DNA from: Phocaeicola_A sp036804505
GTDB taxonomy: Bacteria; Bacteroidota; Bacteroidia; Bacteroidales; Bacteroidaceae
Assembly (NCBI GenBank): GCA_036804505.1
Contig: DAIRSI010000007.1
Location: 66,760 to 130,759, forward strand
DNA: 64,000 bases
Direction: 5' to 3'
The notes below the pieces were generated by a model. That model did no database searches and was not told where the DNA came from. It saw only the letters and a list, made by a program, of their open reading frames with translations. Below, piece by piece: positions 55,901-64,000 of the stretch. Position 1 is the stretch's first letter; every line of letters starts with the position of its first letter. Both the position numbers and the translations under genes were made by a program.

Positions 55901-56350
55901 AAGTATAAGAATTTTGAAATGAATATATTCATTAATTCCATACAGGGGGGGAACAATTATTTTAAAGGACAAGATGTAATATCGTCAACCAGTGATGCAT
56001 ATAGTTTACGTAGTTTTTATAAATTTGATTATTGGACTCCGGAAAATCCCAATGCCAAATATCGTCAATTGGGAGCATATACATCTTCTTTAGGATATAC
56101 TTTCGGGCCTTATACTTCAAGAAGTTTCATACGTTTACAAGAACTCTCCCTTGCCTACAATATTCCTTCGAAGTTATTGAAAAGTGTAAATGTAAATAAA
56201 TGCAGAATCTATGTAAGTGGAACTAATCTATTGACACTTACAAAATGGAAAGGTTGGGATCCGGAATCAGGACAAGGTATGGATCCTTTCTCAATAAGTG
56301 GATATCCGACCTCAAAAACATATACTGTCGGTCTTAATGTTGAATTTTAA
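52952..56350 (+). CDS. SusC/RagA-family TonB-dependent transporter (PUL D)
   Basis: 1132 residues. The long signal region (about 1-49) ends SETYAQ. Then come an STN domain (about 55-115, TVKDVLKEIERQSGFGFFYN), a carboxypeptidase-D-like domain (about 138-212, GKVTDIAGEPIIGATVIEKG), LDEVVVIGYG (216-225), a plug (about 230-345) and the barrel ending TVGLNVEF. The STN domain matches regulation by the sigma/FecR pair next door. The start is preceded by ACAAATTT, as in module A. susD follows after 12 bp, and GH43, GH31 and GH2 enzymes follow that. Confidence 0.93.
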   Translation: MKNNCSIQFSRIQNLLWMASKKIPRTMKLFILFFACSLGLTYASETYAQKASINLEMQDKTVKDVLKEIERQSGFGFFYNNSQINLNRRVSLNTRNSDIFKVLNQIFEGTDVGFYVLDKKIVLTTNAEKGVAQQASSFKMTGKVTDIAGEPIIGATVIEKGTPNGTVTDIDGNFEFKASQKNFILEVSYVGYTKVALEVKVGVPVKVTLKEDTKTLDEVVVIGYGTAKKSDLTGAVTHANMQALESSASVNIAQGLKGVVPGLNIGATTSAGGDPSISIRGRNTISGSTNPLIVLDGIIYRGNLTDINPSDIESVDVLKDASSTAIYGSQAANGVMIITTKSAKNMTKPVIEYNTSFTFQGMINKDIKRLDAAGYVKQIVDSHLSESRTGSDMLTANPDFNPSVYFRDSRCTTAYLNGNVDTDWWGLMTEKTPYIMNHNLSLRGKTELNSYFVSLGYTDQKNLIVNDKYKRYNIRVNLDSKVTDWLRVGTNSYFTLSDYSGYSISFSNLFSIPALISPYEDDSNELMTFPYNGELNPLLSVKNDDSETRQILSGSAYADITIPWIKGLTYRLNYSNTQTSYKHNLANPYANSLQGQAYKQSYIQDEWTLDNILTYKHSFGKHSINGTFVYGVEKRTYDSTDATANYFTDFSLGYNNLGKGQSDLNEVASSAWKETSLYTMLRAVYSYNDRYILTGTIRRDGFSGFGENNKFGLFPSVAAAWRISEEEFMKNMEWLDNLKLRVSYGSNGNRTAGRYSTMAQMRKTNPYNTSSTGYVFGDGGSPELLQAINTMANSNLKWETTNSLNFGLDFSILNNRLFGNYEYYVSNTHNLLYNVSIPSMNGVSSNTIAANIGKLSNYGHEFSITGIPVKTKDFTWTVTGNFSLNKNKVKSILGIDANGDGKEDDLPSSSIFIGKSLSAIYDYKIIGMWQLSDYNNGTIPSGFTYGTYKIADLNNDGKYSADEDRSVIGYTDPLYRFSIQNNLKYKNFEMNIFINSIQGGNNYFKGQDVISSTSDAYSLRSFYKFDYWTPENPNAKYRQLGAYTSSLGYTFGPYTSRSFIRLQELSLAYNIPSKLLKSVNVNKCRIYVSGTNLLTLTKWKGWDPESGQGMDPFSISGYPTSKTYTVGLNVEF

Positions 56351-56362
56351 AAAGATGTACAT

Positions 56363-58060
56363 ATGAAAAAGATATATATCACTACACTAATGATTTTTTC
56401 TTTCGGTTTTCTTTGTTCATGTAATGAAGACAGCTGGTTAAAAGAAGAACCTAAAGATTTTTATACAACAGATAATTCTTATGTTACACAATCTCAATAT
56501 GAACAGGCATTGAATTATTTGTATGACGCGGTACGTAATATGCATTGGACGATTAATGATCCAAATTTGGAATTATTTTATGGAGATATGGCTTATAGTG
56601 GGACTGATTATCCTGATTTAAAAATGAACAATTTAAAGTCATGGGTTACTCCCTATACAGATCAAGCTTCTTATTGTTGGTACAGATGTTATTCAGCAAT
56701 CACTAATGCCAATATTGTTCTGAATCGCATAGATGGTACAAATGAAGTTGATACTGAAAATAGGGGAATAATAAAAGGTACAGCTCTTTTCTTTCGTGCT
56801 TATTTCTACAATTTCCTTGCCGATTTGTATGGAGGTGTTCCATTGATAACAGAGGAATTGACTGAGCCTCGCAGAGACTTTACCAGAAATACTCGCCAGG
56901 AGGTATACAATCAGGTTTGCACGGATTTGCAAGAAGCCGTTAGTTTGTTAGCTGATATATCTTCTACAGATAATGGCAAAATCAGCAAGCAGGCGGCCTT
57001 GCATTTGTTGGCACAGGCAGAAATTTCTGCGGGTAATTATGCAAAGGCAATAGAAGCAGCAACAGAAGTCATTGATAATCCGAATATGGCATTGATGACC
57101 AAACGCTTTGGTTCTCGTGCAGACAAAGACGGGGACCCATATTGGGATTTGTTTCAATTAGATAATCAGAATCGTTCAAGCGGTAATAAGGAAAGTATTT
57201 GGGTATTACAATATGAATATCAAAATTCCGGTTCTTCTTACGGTTATATGTTCCCGCGTTATGGGTTACCCAACTATTATAATTCAACTGTAGAGAGTAA
57301 GGATGGTGGCTTAGTATTGGCTTTTACTACCTTTACAGCAGAAAAAGGGGGACGAGGTATTGGATGTATGCATCCGACCAGACATTTTTTATATGATATA
57401 TGGGGAAATGATTTCAATAATGATATTAGAAATTCGTCAAGAATGATTGTACGTGATTTTAAAATAGATAATCCTAAAGCAAAGGGATATGGGCAGTGGA
57501 TGGTTAAAGATGGTTGGATAACAGAAAAAGACACACTTAGGAACTTCTATCCTTTTGTTATGAAGTTCAGTCGAGTAGGATATTTTCCAGATGCCTCTTA
57601 TGCAACCAATGCTGATGGTTCCATCAAAACTACAGCTCTAGGCGAACATTGTTTGTTGAACCAGAATAATAGTGCTAATTATTCATTCAAGGATGAATAT
57701 ATGTATCGTCTTGCTGGTACCTATTTGTTGAGAGCAGAAGCCTATATACGTAATGGACAACTTGATAAAGCTGCAGAAGACATTAACAAGCTTCGTGTAC
57801 GGGCCAATGCCACTCCAGTTGCTCCTTCAGAAGTCAATCTGGATTATTTGATGGATGAACAGATGCGTGAACTGTATTTTGAAGATTTTCGAGTGCCAAC
57901 GTTGTGCAGAATGGGTGAAATGGTTAATCGTTCTCGAAAATATAGTCCTACCGGTTATAATGTTGGTGACCATCAGAATCTATTTCCAATACCTTATAGT
58001 GAAATAGAAAATAATGTATATGGCACAATAGAACAAAATCCTGGTTATGAAGGGTTCTAA
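56363..58060 (+). CDS. SusD/RagB-family glycan-binding surface lipoprotein (PUL D)
   Basis: 565 residues with lipobox FLCSC (Cys20), followed by acidic NEDSWLKEEPKDFYTTDNSY. The RAYFYNFLADLYGGVPLITE block, a TPR-like section (LLAQAEISAGNYAKAIEAAT) and the C-terminal DINKLRVRANA ... LYFEDFRVPTLCRMGEM block mark the family. It partners the SusC upstream. It is followed by a strong hairpin before the enzyme genes, as in PUL C. Confidence 0.92.
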   Translation: MKKIYITTLMIFSFGFLCSCNEDSWLKEEPKDFYTTDNSYVTQSQYEQALNYLYDAVRNMHWTINDPNLELFYGDMAYSGTDYPDLKMNNLKSWVTPYTDQASYCWYRCYSAITNANIVLNRIDGTNEVDTENRGIIKGTALFFRAYFYNFLADLYGGVPLITEELTEPRRDFTRNTRQEVYNQVCTDLQEAVSLLADISSTDNGKISKQAALHLLAQAEISAGNYAKAIEAATEVIDNPNMALMTKRFGSRADKDGDPYWDLFQLDNQNRSSGNKESIWVLQYEYQNSGSSYGYMFPRYGLPNYYNSTVESKDGGLVLAFTTFTAEKGGRGIGCMHPTRHFLYDIWGNDFNNDIRNSSRMIVRDFKIDNPKAKGYGQWMVKDGWITEKDTLRNFYPFVMKFSRVGYFPDASYATNADGSIKTTALGEHCLLNQNNSANYSFKDEYMYRLAGTYLLRAEAYIRNGQLDKAAEDINKLRVRANATPVAPSEVNLDYLMDEQMRELYFEDFRVPTLCRMGEMVNRSRKYSPTGYNVGDHQNLFPIPYSEIENNVYGTIEQNPGYEGF

Positions 58061-58089
58061 ACGACAAGTGTAACGATTTATTATTAATA

Positions 58090-58136
58090 AAAGATTCCCA
58101 TTATGAATTATAAAAACGCGAGTAATGGGAATCTTT
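58090..58136 (+). terminator. Hairpin terminator or attenuator between susD and the enzyme genes of PUL D
   Basis: A perfect 14-bp stem AAAGATTCCCATTA (58090-58103) / TAATGGGAATCTTT (58123-58136) ends in a T-run. As in PUL C it separates susC/susD from the enzymes. Confidence 0.75.
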
Positions 58137-58172
58137 TTATAACAAGTCAAAAAAATTAATTTTTATTTTTGT

Positions 58173-59693
58173 ATGATAAAGAATTTGTTGAGTATTATTG
58201 TTCTTGTTATTTTAACAAGTTTTGTGTCCAGTCATATACCAGCTCAAGAAAGAGGGCATTTAAATAATGATAGATTTTGTAATCCTATATTTAAAGGTGA
58301 TTATCCTGATCCTACTATTATGCGTGATGGGAAAGACTATTATATGACACATTCTGCTTTCGATTATGTTCCCGGACTTGTTATTTTTCATTCAATAGAT
58401 TTGATTAATTGGGAACCTATAAGCTATGCGTTGTCTTCTTATTTAGGTTCTATATGGGCTCCGGATATATGTAAATATAAGAATAAATATTATATTTATT
58501 TTACGGTTTCAAGTCCTAAACACTCTAATTATGTAGTTTGTGCTGATTCTCCTTTTGGCCCTTGGAGTGAACCTATAGATTTAAAGATAGGGCAGATTGA
58601 CCCTTGTCATGTTGTTGGTGAAAATGGTCAACGATGGTTATTTTTAAGTGGAGGTTATCGTGTGAAATTATCCGAAGATGGTTTGTCTGTTATATCAGGG
58701 ACTCTTGAACATGTATATAGTGGCTGGAAATATCCTACTGATTGGATTACTGAAGGGTTTGCTTTGGAAGGCCCTAAGTTAAAGAAAATAGGTGATTATT
58801 TTTATTACTTAAGTGCCGAAGGTGGGACTGCTGGACCTCCAACTACCCACATGATTGTCGTTGCCCGTTCAAAATCAATTAATGGCCCATGGATAAATGA
58901 TCCTCATAATCCTCTTGTCCACACTTATAATAATTCAGACAAATGGTGGTCAAGGGGACATGGTTCTTTGATAGATACGCCGGAAGGACAATGGTGGGTT
59001 GTTTATCATGCTTATGAAAATCAGTATATAAATCTAGGGAGACAGACTTTACTTGAACCTATATTTATTACGAAAGAAGGATGGCTCAAAGCACCTTTAG
59101 GTAATCGAATAGAAAGGTCAATAAAAAAACCAATAGTTTCAAATAGAATAATTGATAGAAAGAAATATTTGAATCAATTTAGGATTGGATTAGACTGGAA
59201 ATTTTACAAACAATACGATCCAAATAGAGCCTCAGTCAATAATGGGATTCTTACGCTAAAGGCACAAGGAATGTCTCCTGATGAATCGGTGCCTTTAATG
59301 TTTGTTGCCGGAGTTCATAAATATGAAGTGAGTGTGAAAATAGAAATAACAGATTCAGTGACGGCTGGCCTTATTCTTTTCTATAATGCTAGTTATTATG
59401 TTGGAACTGGTTTTAATAAATTAGTACGACTCCGCTGGCGTAAAGGAACAATAAAAAGTAAAAATCCTCAAAATGGAGAAAAGTCCATTTGGCTAAAAAT
59501 AAGAAATGATAATAGCATTGTAACCGGATATTATAGTTATGATGGAATTAATTGGATGAAAGAAGATTGGGGTATGGAAATATCAGGCTATAACCATAAT
59601 ACATTGTACGATTTTGAGAGCATTCTACCTGGGCTTTTTGTTTATGGCAAGGGGTATGCCCAATTTAGTAATTTATTGTATAAAGAATTGTGA
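58173..59693 (+). CDS. GH43 beta-xylosidase/alpha-L-arabinofuranosidase-like enzyme with C-terminal beta-sandwich
   Basis: 506 residues with a signal peptide (about 1-25, ending IPAQ). GH43 catalytic features: base Asp in GDYPDPTIMRDGKDYYM, the SIWAPDICKYKNKYYIYF blade, a pKa-modulating Asp in IDPCHV and the acid Glu in FALEGPKLKK. The YHAYENQYINLGRQTLLEPI segment is typical of GH43 subfamilies 10-12. The C-terminal 180 residues (about 325-506) form a DUF1349-like beta-sandwich (LDWKFYKQYDPNRASVNNGI) common in beta-xylosidases. The gene is very A+T-rich. The substrate is probably xylose or arabinose linked; it cannot be fixed from sequence. Confidence 0.82.
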   Translation: MIKNLLSIIVLVILTSFVSSHIPAQERGHLNNDRFCNPIFKGDYPDPTIMRDGKDYYMTHSAFDYVPGLVIFHSIDLINWEPISYALSSYLGSIWAPDICKYKNKYYIYFTVSSPKHSNYVVCADSPFGPWSEPIDLKIGQIDPCHVVGENGQRWLFLSGGYRVKLSEDGLSVISGTLEHVYSGWKYPTDWITEGFALEGPKLKKIGDYFYYLSAEGGTAGPPTTHMIVVARSKSINGPWINDPHNPLVHTYNNSDKWWSRGHGSLIDTPEGQWWVVYHAYENQYINLGRQTLLEPIFITKEGWLKAPLGNRIERSIKKPIVSNRIIDRKKYLNQFRIGLDWKFYKQYDPNRASVNNGILTLKAQGMSPDESVPLMFVAGVHKYEVSVKIEITDSVTAGLILFYNASYYVGTGFNKLVRLRWRKGTIKSKNPQNGEKSIWLKIRNDNSIVTGYYSYDGINWMKEDWGMEISGYNHNTLYDFESILPGLFVYGKGYAQFSNLLYKEL

Positions 59694-59749
59694 TTAAAAG
59701 AGTCGTATTCATAATCATATATTTTTTTAATTAGACAAAAAAATAAAAA

Positions 59750-60013
59750 ATGAAAAAAAGTGTATTATTACTTGTGTGGGAATGTTGCATTTTTTTGTGC
59801 AATGCACAAACTCCGCCAATTACACCTTCGTGGGCTTTTACCCATATTGCGTGGAAGGATAGCATCAATACAAAAGAAGGAGCTATTAATATTGTTGATA
59901 GCTATTTGAAAAGAAATATACCCATTGGAGCGGTTATCATAGATAGTCTATGGACACATGTTATAATGATTTTAATTGGGACACCTCTTGTTATCCAAAT
60001 CCTCAAAAGATGA
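59750..60013 (+). CDS. GH31 glycosidase, N-terminal fragment before frameshift
   Basis: 87 codons: a signal peptide (about 1-20, ending LCNAQ) and the first strand and helix of a GH31 TIM barrel (TPSWAFTHIAWKDSINTKEG, IPIGAVIIDSLW). After IIDSLWTH the phase is lost and the translation becomes unrelated until a stop. One missing base near 59960 (CATGT for an expected CATGGT) separates it from the frame starting at 59950. It should be read with the next entry as one gene that is either inactivated or hit by a sequence error. Confidence 0.75.
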   Translation: MKKSVLLLVWECCIFLCNAQTPPITPSWAFTHIAWKDSINTKEGAINIVDSYLKRNIPIGAVIIDSLWTHVIMILIGTPLVIQILKR

Positions 60014-61332
60014 TTAATCATTTCAAAAAAGAAAATGTGAAAGTTTTACTATGGTTGACAGGGACAGTAAACTGCGAATGCAAGGATACTCCTATGCAAA
60101 AATGTGAATCTTATGATGAAGTAGTAAAAAACAATTATGGAATCAATAATAGTCAGCCACATGATTGGTGGAAAGGTAAAGGCATACAAATTGACTTTAC
60201 TAATAATGTTGCAAAGCAATGGTGGTATAAACAACTTGATAAAGTTTTTACAGATGGTGTATATGGATGGAAGGTAGATCAAGGTGAATTCTATTTCGGA
60301 GATAGTGTCGACACATCCATTGGCAGATTAAATAATGAACAGTTTCGACCCTATTATTATGATGCTATGTTTGATTATACAGTTTGCAAAAAACCTGAAG
60401 GGATAATAATAGTTCGTCCTTATTCTCATCAAGGAGGTTTTGCTGCTAGCATTGACAAAATGAATATGGGCTGGTGTGGAGATTTCTCTGGAGATTGGGA
60501 AGGATTAAAATTCCAAATTCAAAACATATATAAATCAGCCCTTAGAGCCTATGGAGCAGTTGGCTGCGAAATTGGAGGATTCTTTAAAAAAAGAGCGACA
60601 AAACGTCAGTTCATACGATATTCTCAATTTGGATGTATGACTGCTTGTATGATTAACGGAGGCTGTAATGGTGCATTTACATCCCATCTGCCATGGTACC
60701 ATGGTAAGGAAGTCGAAGATATATATAGAGATTGTGTTTTGCTGCACTATAAACTGGTTCCATATATGTTTTCTACTATTGTTGATGTTCATTTACATGG
60801 AGGTTCACTCATGAAAAATATTTCTTATAAAGAAGTAAGTCATCAGTTAGGCGACTTTATTTTTACTAAAGTCATTATTTCAGATGATGGTCATGTTGAA
60901 TTTCATTTGCTTTTGGATGGAATGTGGATAGATTATTGGAGTAATAAACCCTATTATACAGGCAGCTTGATAACAGAAAAATATCCATTGAACCATTTCC
61001 CGTTGTTTATTAAATCTAGATATGTCATCCCTATCGATATAGATAATCATCATGCCATTTTGATTTATCCTAATGGTAGAACTGTCCGTGAACTTCATTT
61101 ACCTACAGGTGAAGGCGCTGAATATAAAAATTGTATTATTGATTATGATCAGAAAAGCGGTAAACTTTATATAGATAGTCAGTCCGATGTCGCTTTGACT
61201 GTCATTGTTCGAAACGTCCCACGAGTGATTAGGGTAGAGACTTCTAGCTTATGGAAATATAATAATGAGAAACATGAGTTTTCTATTACAAATGTACCCC
61301 CTCAATCCGATATGACTATCATAACCCAATAA
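59950..61332 (+). CDS. GH31 glycosidase, main catalytic part after frameshift
   Basis: 460 codons continuing the barrel of a GH31 enzyme (alpha-glycosidase family) of the short type that lacks an N-terminal beta-sandwich. YNDFNWDTSCYPNPQKM and VLLWLTGTVN follow directly on the IIDSLW of the upstream fragment. The nucleophile Asp is in GWKVDQGEF (residue 110 here), and the acid/base in MGWCGDFSGDWEGL (Asp178). C-terminal beta domains span about 330-460. The ATG at 59950 is an internal accident: a protein starting there would lack the first barrel strands and any signal peptide. It is 28 bp upstream of the GH2 gene. Confidence 0.8.
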   Translation: MDTCYNDFNWDTSCYPNPQKMINHFKKENVKVLLWLTGTVNCECKDTPMQKCESYDEVVKNNYGINNSQPHDWWKGKGIQIDFTNNVAKQWWYKQLDKVFTDGVYGWKVDQGEFYFGDSVDTSIGRLNNEQFRPYYYDAMFDYTVCKKPEGIIIVRPYSHQGGFAASIDKMNMGWCGDFSGDWEGLKFQIQNIYKSALRAYGAVGCEIGGFFKKRATKRQFIRYSQFGCMTACMINGGCNGAFTSHLPWYHGKEVEDIYRDCVLLHYKLVPYMFSTIVDVHLHGGSLMKNISYKEVSHQLGDFIFTKVIISDDGHVEFHLLLDGMWIDYWSNKPYYTGSLITEKYPLNHFPLFIKSRYVIPIDIDNHHAILIYPNGRTVRELHLPTGEGAEYKNCIIDYDQKSGKLYIDSQSDVALTVIVRNVPRVIRVETSSLWKYNNEKHEFSITNVPPQSDMTIITQ

Positions 61333-61360
61333 AAATAAAGGAAAGAATAATAGTAGAATT

Positions 61361-63754
61361 ATGAAAAAAGTAAAAAATATATTTGTATTTATGGCAATTG
61401 TTCTTACTCAAATAGTTTCGGACTGTTTATATGCCCATGAGAAAATCAATTTTGATTTCGATTGGCAGTTCCACTTAGGTGAGGATAATTTAGCTATGAA
61501 TCCTGATTACAAACCTGTTGCATGGCAGTGGGAAAACATTCAATTACCCCATGACTGGAGTATTCATCTTGAATTTGACAAGAAGCTGGACAATGCAAGC
61601 GCGTTTCTCCCAGGCGGAATTGGACTTTATAAGAAAGAATTTATTGTTCCTACATCATATAGAGGCAAGCAGGTCCTCATCATTTTTGATGGGGTATACC
61701 ATAAGGCAACCACATACGTGAACGGAATAAAGGTGGGTTATCATCGTTACGGATATACAGGATTCAATTATGATATCAGCAAATATCTGAGATATGGTGA
61801 GAAAAATGTAATTACAGTACATGTGGATCATGCCGAAAGTTCACGATGGTATACCGGTTCAGGTATTTATCGTCATGCCTGGCTTCAAGTGAACGGTCCT
61901 GTTCATATCATTCAATGTGGCACATATATCACTACTCCCGAGATTACGGAAAGAGATGCAAAGGTATCAATCAAGACCCACGTAGCCAATCTTTCTCAGA
62001 AGGAGAAGAATCTGAGGGTTAGACAACTTCTTGTTGATAAGAATGGTCGTGACTTGAAGATTGGAAGCAGAAAAGTGGAAACTTCCAAAAATATTTCAGT
62101 CAGTGTCGGCGATACCTTGGAGATAGAACAAAATTTCATTATTGGCAGTCCAGTACTTTGGTCTTTGGAAAATCCTCATCGCTATTATGTGAAAACCATC
62201 GTATTGGAAGGAAACAAAGCCGTGAGTGACTGTATTACTCCTTTCGGAATAAGGTCCTTCAATTTTGATGCCAATAGAGGCTTTACACTCAATGGAAAGG
62301 ACATAAAACTTAAAGGGGTATGTCTTCATCAGGATGCCGGCAGTCTGGGTACAGCTGTTCCTAATCGTTCCTATGAAAGAAGATTACAAAAGTTGAAAGC
62401 TTTTGGCTGCAATGCAATTCGTTGCAGTCATAATCCACCTTCTCCTGAATTTTTGGAAATTTGTGATACTCTTGGCTTTGTCGTCATAGATGAAGCTTTT
62501 GACAAATGGAAGTCAGGATATTATGCAAATTTCTTTGATACTTGTTGGAAACAGGATCTTAAAGACATGATTGTTAGAGACCGCAATCATCCTAGTATCA
62601 TGATTTGGAGTGTAGGAAATGAAACGGCAGAATGCCAGATGGATACTGACGAAGGAGCCGAAAGGGCAAGAATGCTTGTCGATTTTGTGCATAAGTTTGA
62701 GCCCACGCGACCAGTTCTTGTCGCTAATCAGCCAGGATTTAGAGACAAGTTTGCCAATGAGTTGGATATTGTCGGCTATAATTATCAGGAAGCCAGAATG
62801 CTAAAAGACCATAAGAAGTTTCCTCAAAGGGTCATGATTGCAACCGAAGTATACCCTTACTACAGCAGTGATAAGGCAGATAATTCACGACAATACTTGC
62901 CGGTCAATCCTTGGACATACGTAATGAATAATGATTTCATTGCAGGTTCTTTTATTTGGGCAGGAGTTGATTATCTAGGAGAATCCAACGGATGGCCTAG
63001 CAAAGGGTTCCCTTGCTGTCCTTTTGATATGACGATGAATGAAAAGCCTGCCGCTGCATATCATCATACGGTATGGAGTGATAAACCGTATTTGAAATTG
63101 GTTTATGTAGATCCATCTCTAAATATCGATCCGGGTAAGGATCATTGGCAGTATCCCAATATGGCTGATAACTTGAATTATTCTTATACAGATGACCGCG
63201 TTTTGGAATTTCGTACCATTACCAATTGTGATTCCGTTCGTCTGATAGCTCCTCACAGAGGAATGCCGAAAGATTTTGGGACTCGCAGAAGGTGCGATTA
63301 TCAGAATAATGAAATTGTTTGGTACCAGCCTTCCCGTAAAGGAAAGATTCTTGCTATAGGTTATAAAAACGGAAAGGAAGTATGTCGAGACAGCTTGATG
63401 ACAACAAAGAATACGAATACACTGGAACTTAACCCCGATTGTACAAGTATCAAAGCTGACGGGCAAGACCTATGTCATATTGATGTGCGTCTTTTGGATG
63501 AGGCTGGGATGCATGTTCAAACTGATGATAGAAAGCTGACAGTCACGGTTGAAGGTGAAGGAAAGTTTCTTGCATTGGATAATGGTGATATGCGTCGTGA
63601 TTGTTGTTTTGGAGGCAATGAACTCAGAACTTATTTCGGTAATGCACTTATTATTGTTCAATCTACCAGAAAAGAGGGCATAATAACAGTTAAAGTACAT
63701 ATGGAAGGAGTAGAAAAAAACTATTTTATCAAGATTAATACACATAAAAATTAG
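61361..63754 (+). CDS. GH2 beta-galactosidase/beta-glucuronidase-family enzyme
   Basis: 797 residues with a signal peptide (about 1-26). Jelly-roll domain (about 28-190, WENIQLPHDWSIHLEFDKKL, SSRWYTGSGIYRHAWL), immunoglobulin-like domain (about 195-305), TIM barrel (about 310-600) and two C-terminal beta domains follow the standard GH2 order. Catalytic acid/base is Glu421 in IWSVGNETAE and nucleophile Glu496 in IATEVYPYY. The barrel segment HNPPSPEFLEICDTLGFVVI is typical. Exo-acting on a beta-linked terminal sugar, most likely galactose; glucuronidase activity is not excluded. It lies in the PUL D operon between GH31 and an SGNH hydrolase. Confidence 0.88.
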   Translation: MKKVKNIFVFMAIVLTQIVSDCLYAHEKINFDFDWQFHLGEDNLAMNPDYKPVAWQWENIQLPHDWSIHLEFDKKLDNASAFLPGGIGLYKKEFIVPTSYRGKQVLIIFDGVYHKATTYVNGIKVGYHRYGYTGFNYDISKYLRYGEKNVITVHVDHAESSRWYTGSGIYRHAWLQVNGPVHIIQCGTYITTPEITERDAKVSIKTHVANLSQKEKNLRVRQLLVDKNGRDLKIGSRKVETSKNISVSVGDTLEIEQNFIIGSPVLWSLENPHRYYVKTIVLEGNKAVSDCITPFGIRSFNFDANRGFTLNGKDIKLKGVCLHQDAGSLGTAVPNRSYERRLQKLKAFGCNAIRCSHNPPSPEFLEICDTLGFVVIDEAFDKWKSGYYANFFDTCWKQDLKDMIVRDRNHPSIMIWSVGNETAECQMDTDEGAERARMLVDFVHKFEPTRPVLVANQPGFRDKFANELDIVGYNYQEARMLKDHKKFPQRVMIATEVYPYYSSDKADNSRQYLPVNPWTYVMNNDFIAGSFIWAGVDYLGESNGWPSKGFPCCPFDMTMNEKPAAAYHHTVWSDKPYLKLVYVDPSLNIDPGKDHWQYPNMADNLNYSYTDDRVLEFRTITNCDSVRLIAPHRGMPKDFGTRRRCDYQNNEIVWYQPSRKGKILAIGYKNGKEVCRDSLMTTKNTNTLELNPDCTSIKADGQDLCHIDVRLLDEAGMHVQTDDRKLTVTVEGEGKFLALDNGDMRRDCCFGGNELRTYFGNALIIVQSTRKEGIITVKVHMEGVEKNYFIKINTHKN

Positions 63755-63831
63755 AGGGAAAAGATAATCAACATACAATATTTTATCCCTACTTTTGCTC
63801 CTAATAGTCAGAGCTTAATTTAAATAATGAT

Positions 63832-64000
63832 ATGAGAAGCAAGTTTTATCTTTTATTAGTCATGATGTGTATCGGCATCGTCTCTGTTGCGCAGAACACA
63901 AATGCGCAGGATCCTCTCAGCGGGAAAAAGTTCGGAATCATCGGCGATAGTTATGTCCGGAACCATCGGGAGCCGGTGGAGAACACTTGGCATTACAAGT
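63832..64000 (+). CDS. SGNH/GDSL-type hydrolase, N-terminal part (truncated by window edge)
   Basis: 56 codons visible from the ATG at 63832. A signal peptide (about 1-25, ending TNAQ) is followed by SGKKFGIIGDSYVRNH, where GDS is the block I motif carrying the catalytic Ser of SGNH hydrolases. In PULs such proteins are often carbohydrate esterases removing acetyl groups. It lies 77 bp after the GH2 gene and is probably co-transcribed. Confidence 0.7.
   Translation, partial: MRSKFYLLLVMMCIGIVSVAQNTNAQDPLSGKKFGIIGDSYVRNHREPVENTWHYK

Noticed and set aside
58164..58171. TATTTTTG as a -7 promoter box for the GH43 gene
   Set aside because: It is only 1 bp from the start codon, so transcription would begin inside the gene and remove the signal peptide.
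1..64000. tRNA, rRNA or CRISPR genes
   Set aside because: No tRNA-like cloverleaf, rRNA segment or regular long-repeat array was recognised on either strand by reading; a covariance-model scan was not possible.

Overview
This window looks like a chromosomal segment of a gut-type member of the Bacteroidaceae (Bacteroides or Phocaeicola). The supporting signs are low G+C content, four SusC/SusD pairs, ECF sigma factor/FecR anti-sigma modules, a hybrid two-component sensor, Bacteroides-type promoters (TTTG near -33 and TAnnTTTG near -7), and a housekeeping block typical of the group. Species cannot be fixed from the sequence alone.

Layout. 1-8993: housekeeping genes. A polA fragment and a polyprenyl synthase are divergent; a minus-strand run mnmG-apt-uvrC-dtd-mazG-like-deoC ends at a bidirectional terminator shared with the polyprenyl synthase. 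9038-12210: a LytTR membrane regulator followed by an outer-membrane barrel protein whose promoter carries 21-bp-spaced direct repeats. 12360-19173: an Asp-box (sialidase-fold) secreted protein, a repeat-rich intergenic region, an AraC-type regulator, an OmpA-family protein and a large secreted six-hairpin glycosidase. 19547-26372: module A, divergent ECF sigma/FecR, SusC, SusD, without enzymes. 26762-33840: module B, collinear sigma-FecR-SusC-SusD(type 2), also without enzymes. 34009-50642: PUL C, a frameshifted hybrid two-component regulator, SusC without an STN domain, SusD, then GH35-like, GH50-like, GH43-like, GH51 and another beta-propeller glycosidase. 50643-51084: a highly repetitive intergenic region. 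51085-64000: PUL D, divergent sigma/FecR, SusC, SusD, GH43, GH31 (frameshifted), GH2 and the start of an SGNH hydrolase.

How it works together. SusD lipoproteins and SusC transporters should capture and import oligosaccharides at the outer membrane, while the secreted GH35/50/43/51 and GH43/31/2 enzymes trim a galactose- and arabinose-containing glycan (substrate inferred, not shown). The three SusCs with an N-terminal STN domain sit beside sigma/FecR pairs; the one without STN sits beside the hybrid sensor, matching the two known signalling modes.

Most interesting signal. Modules A and D each carry, between fecR and susC, a two-hairpin element whose stems differ in sequence but keep pairing. 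Both hairpins in a locus end in the same hexaloop. An A/C mismatch on the plus strand becomes a U-G pair on the minus strand, where the hairpin is followed by a U-tract. This points to a minus-strand antisense sRNA, probably related to the DonS-type PUL repressors of B. fragilis. Other unusual features are intergenic arrays of unrelated short direct repeats on a 21-22 bp period, and two single-base frameshifts.
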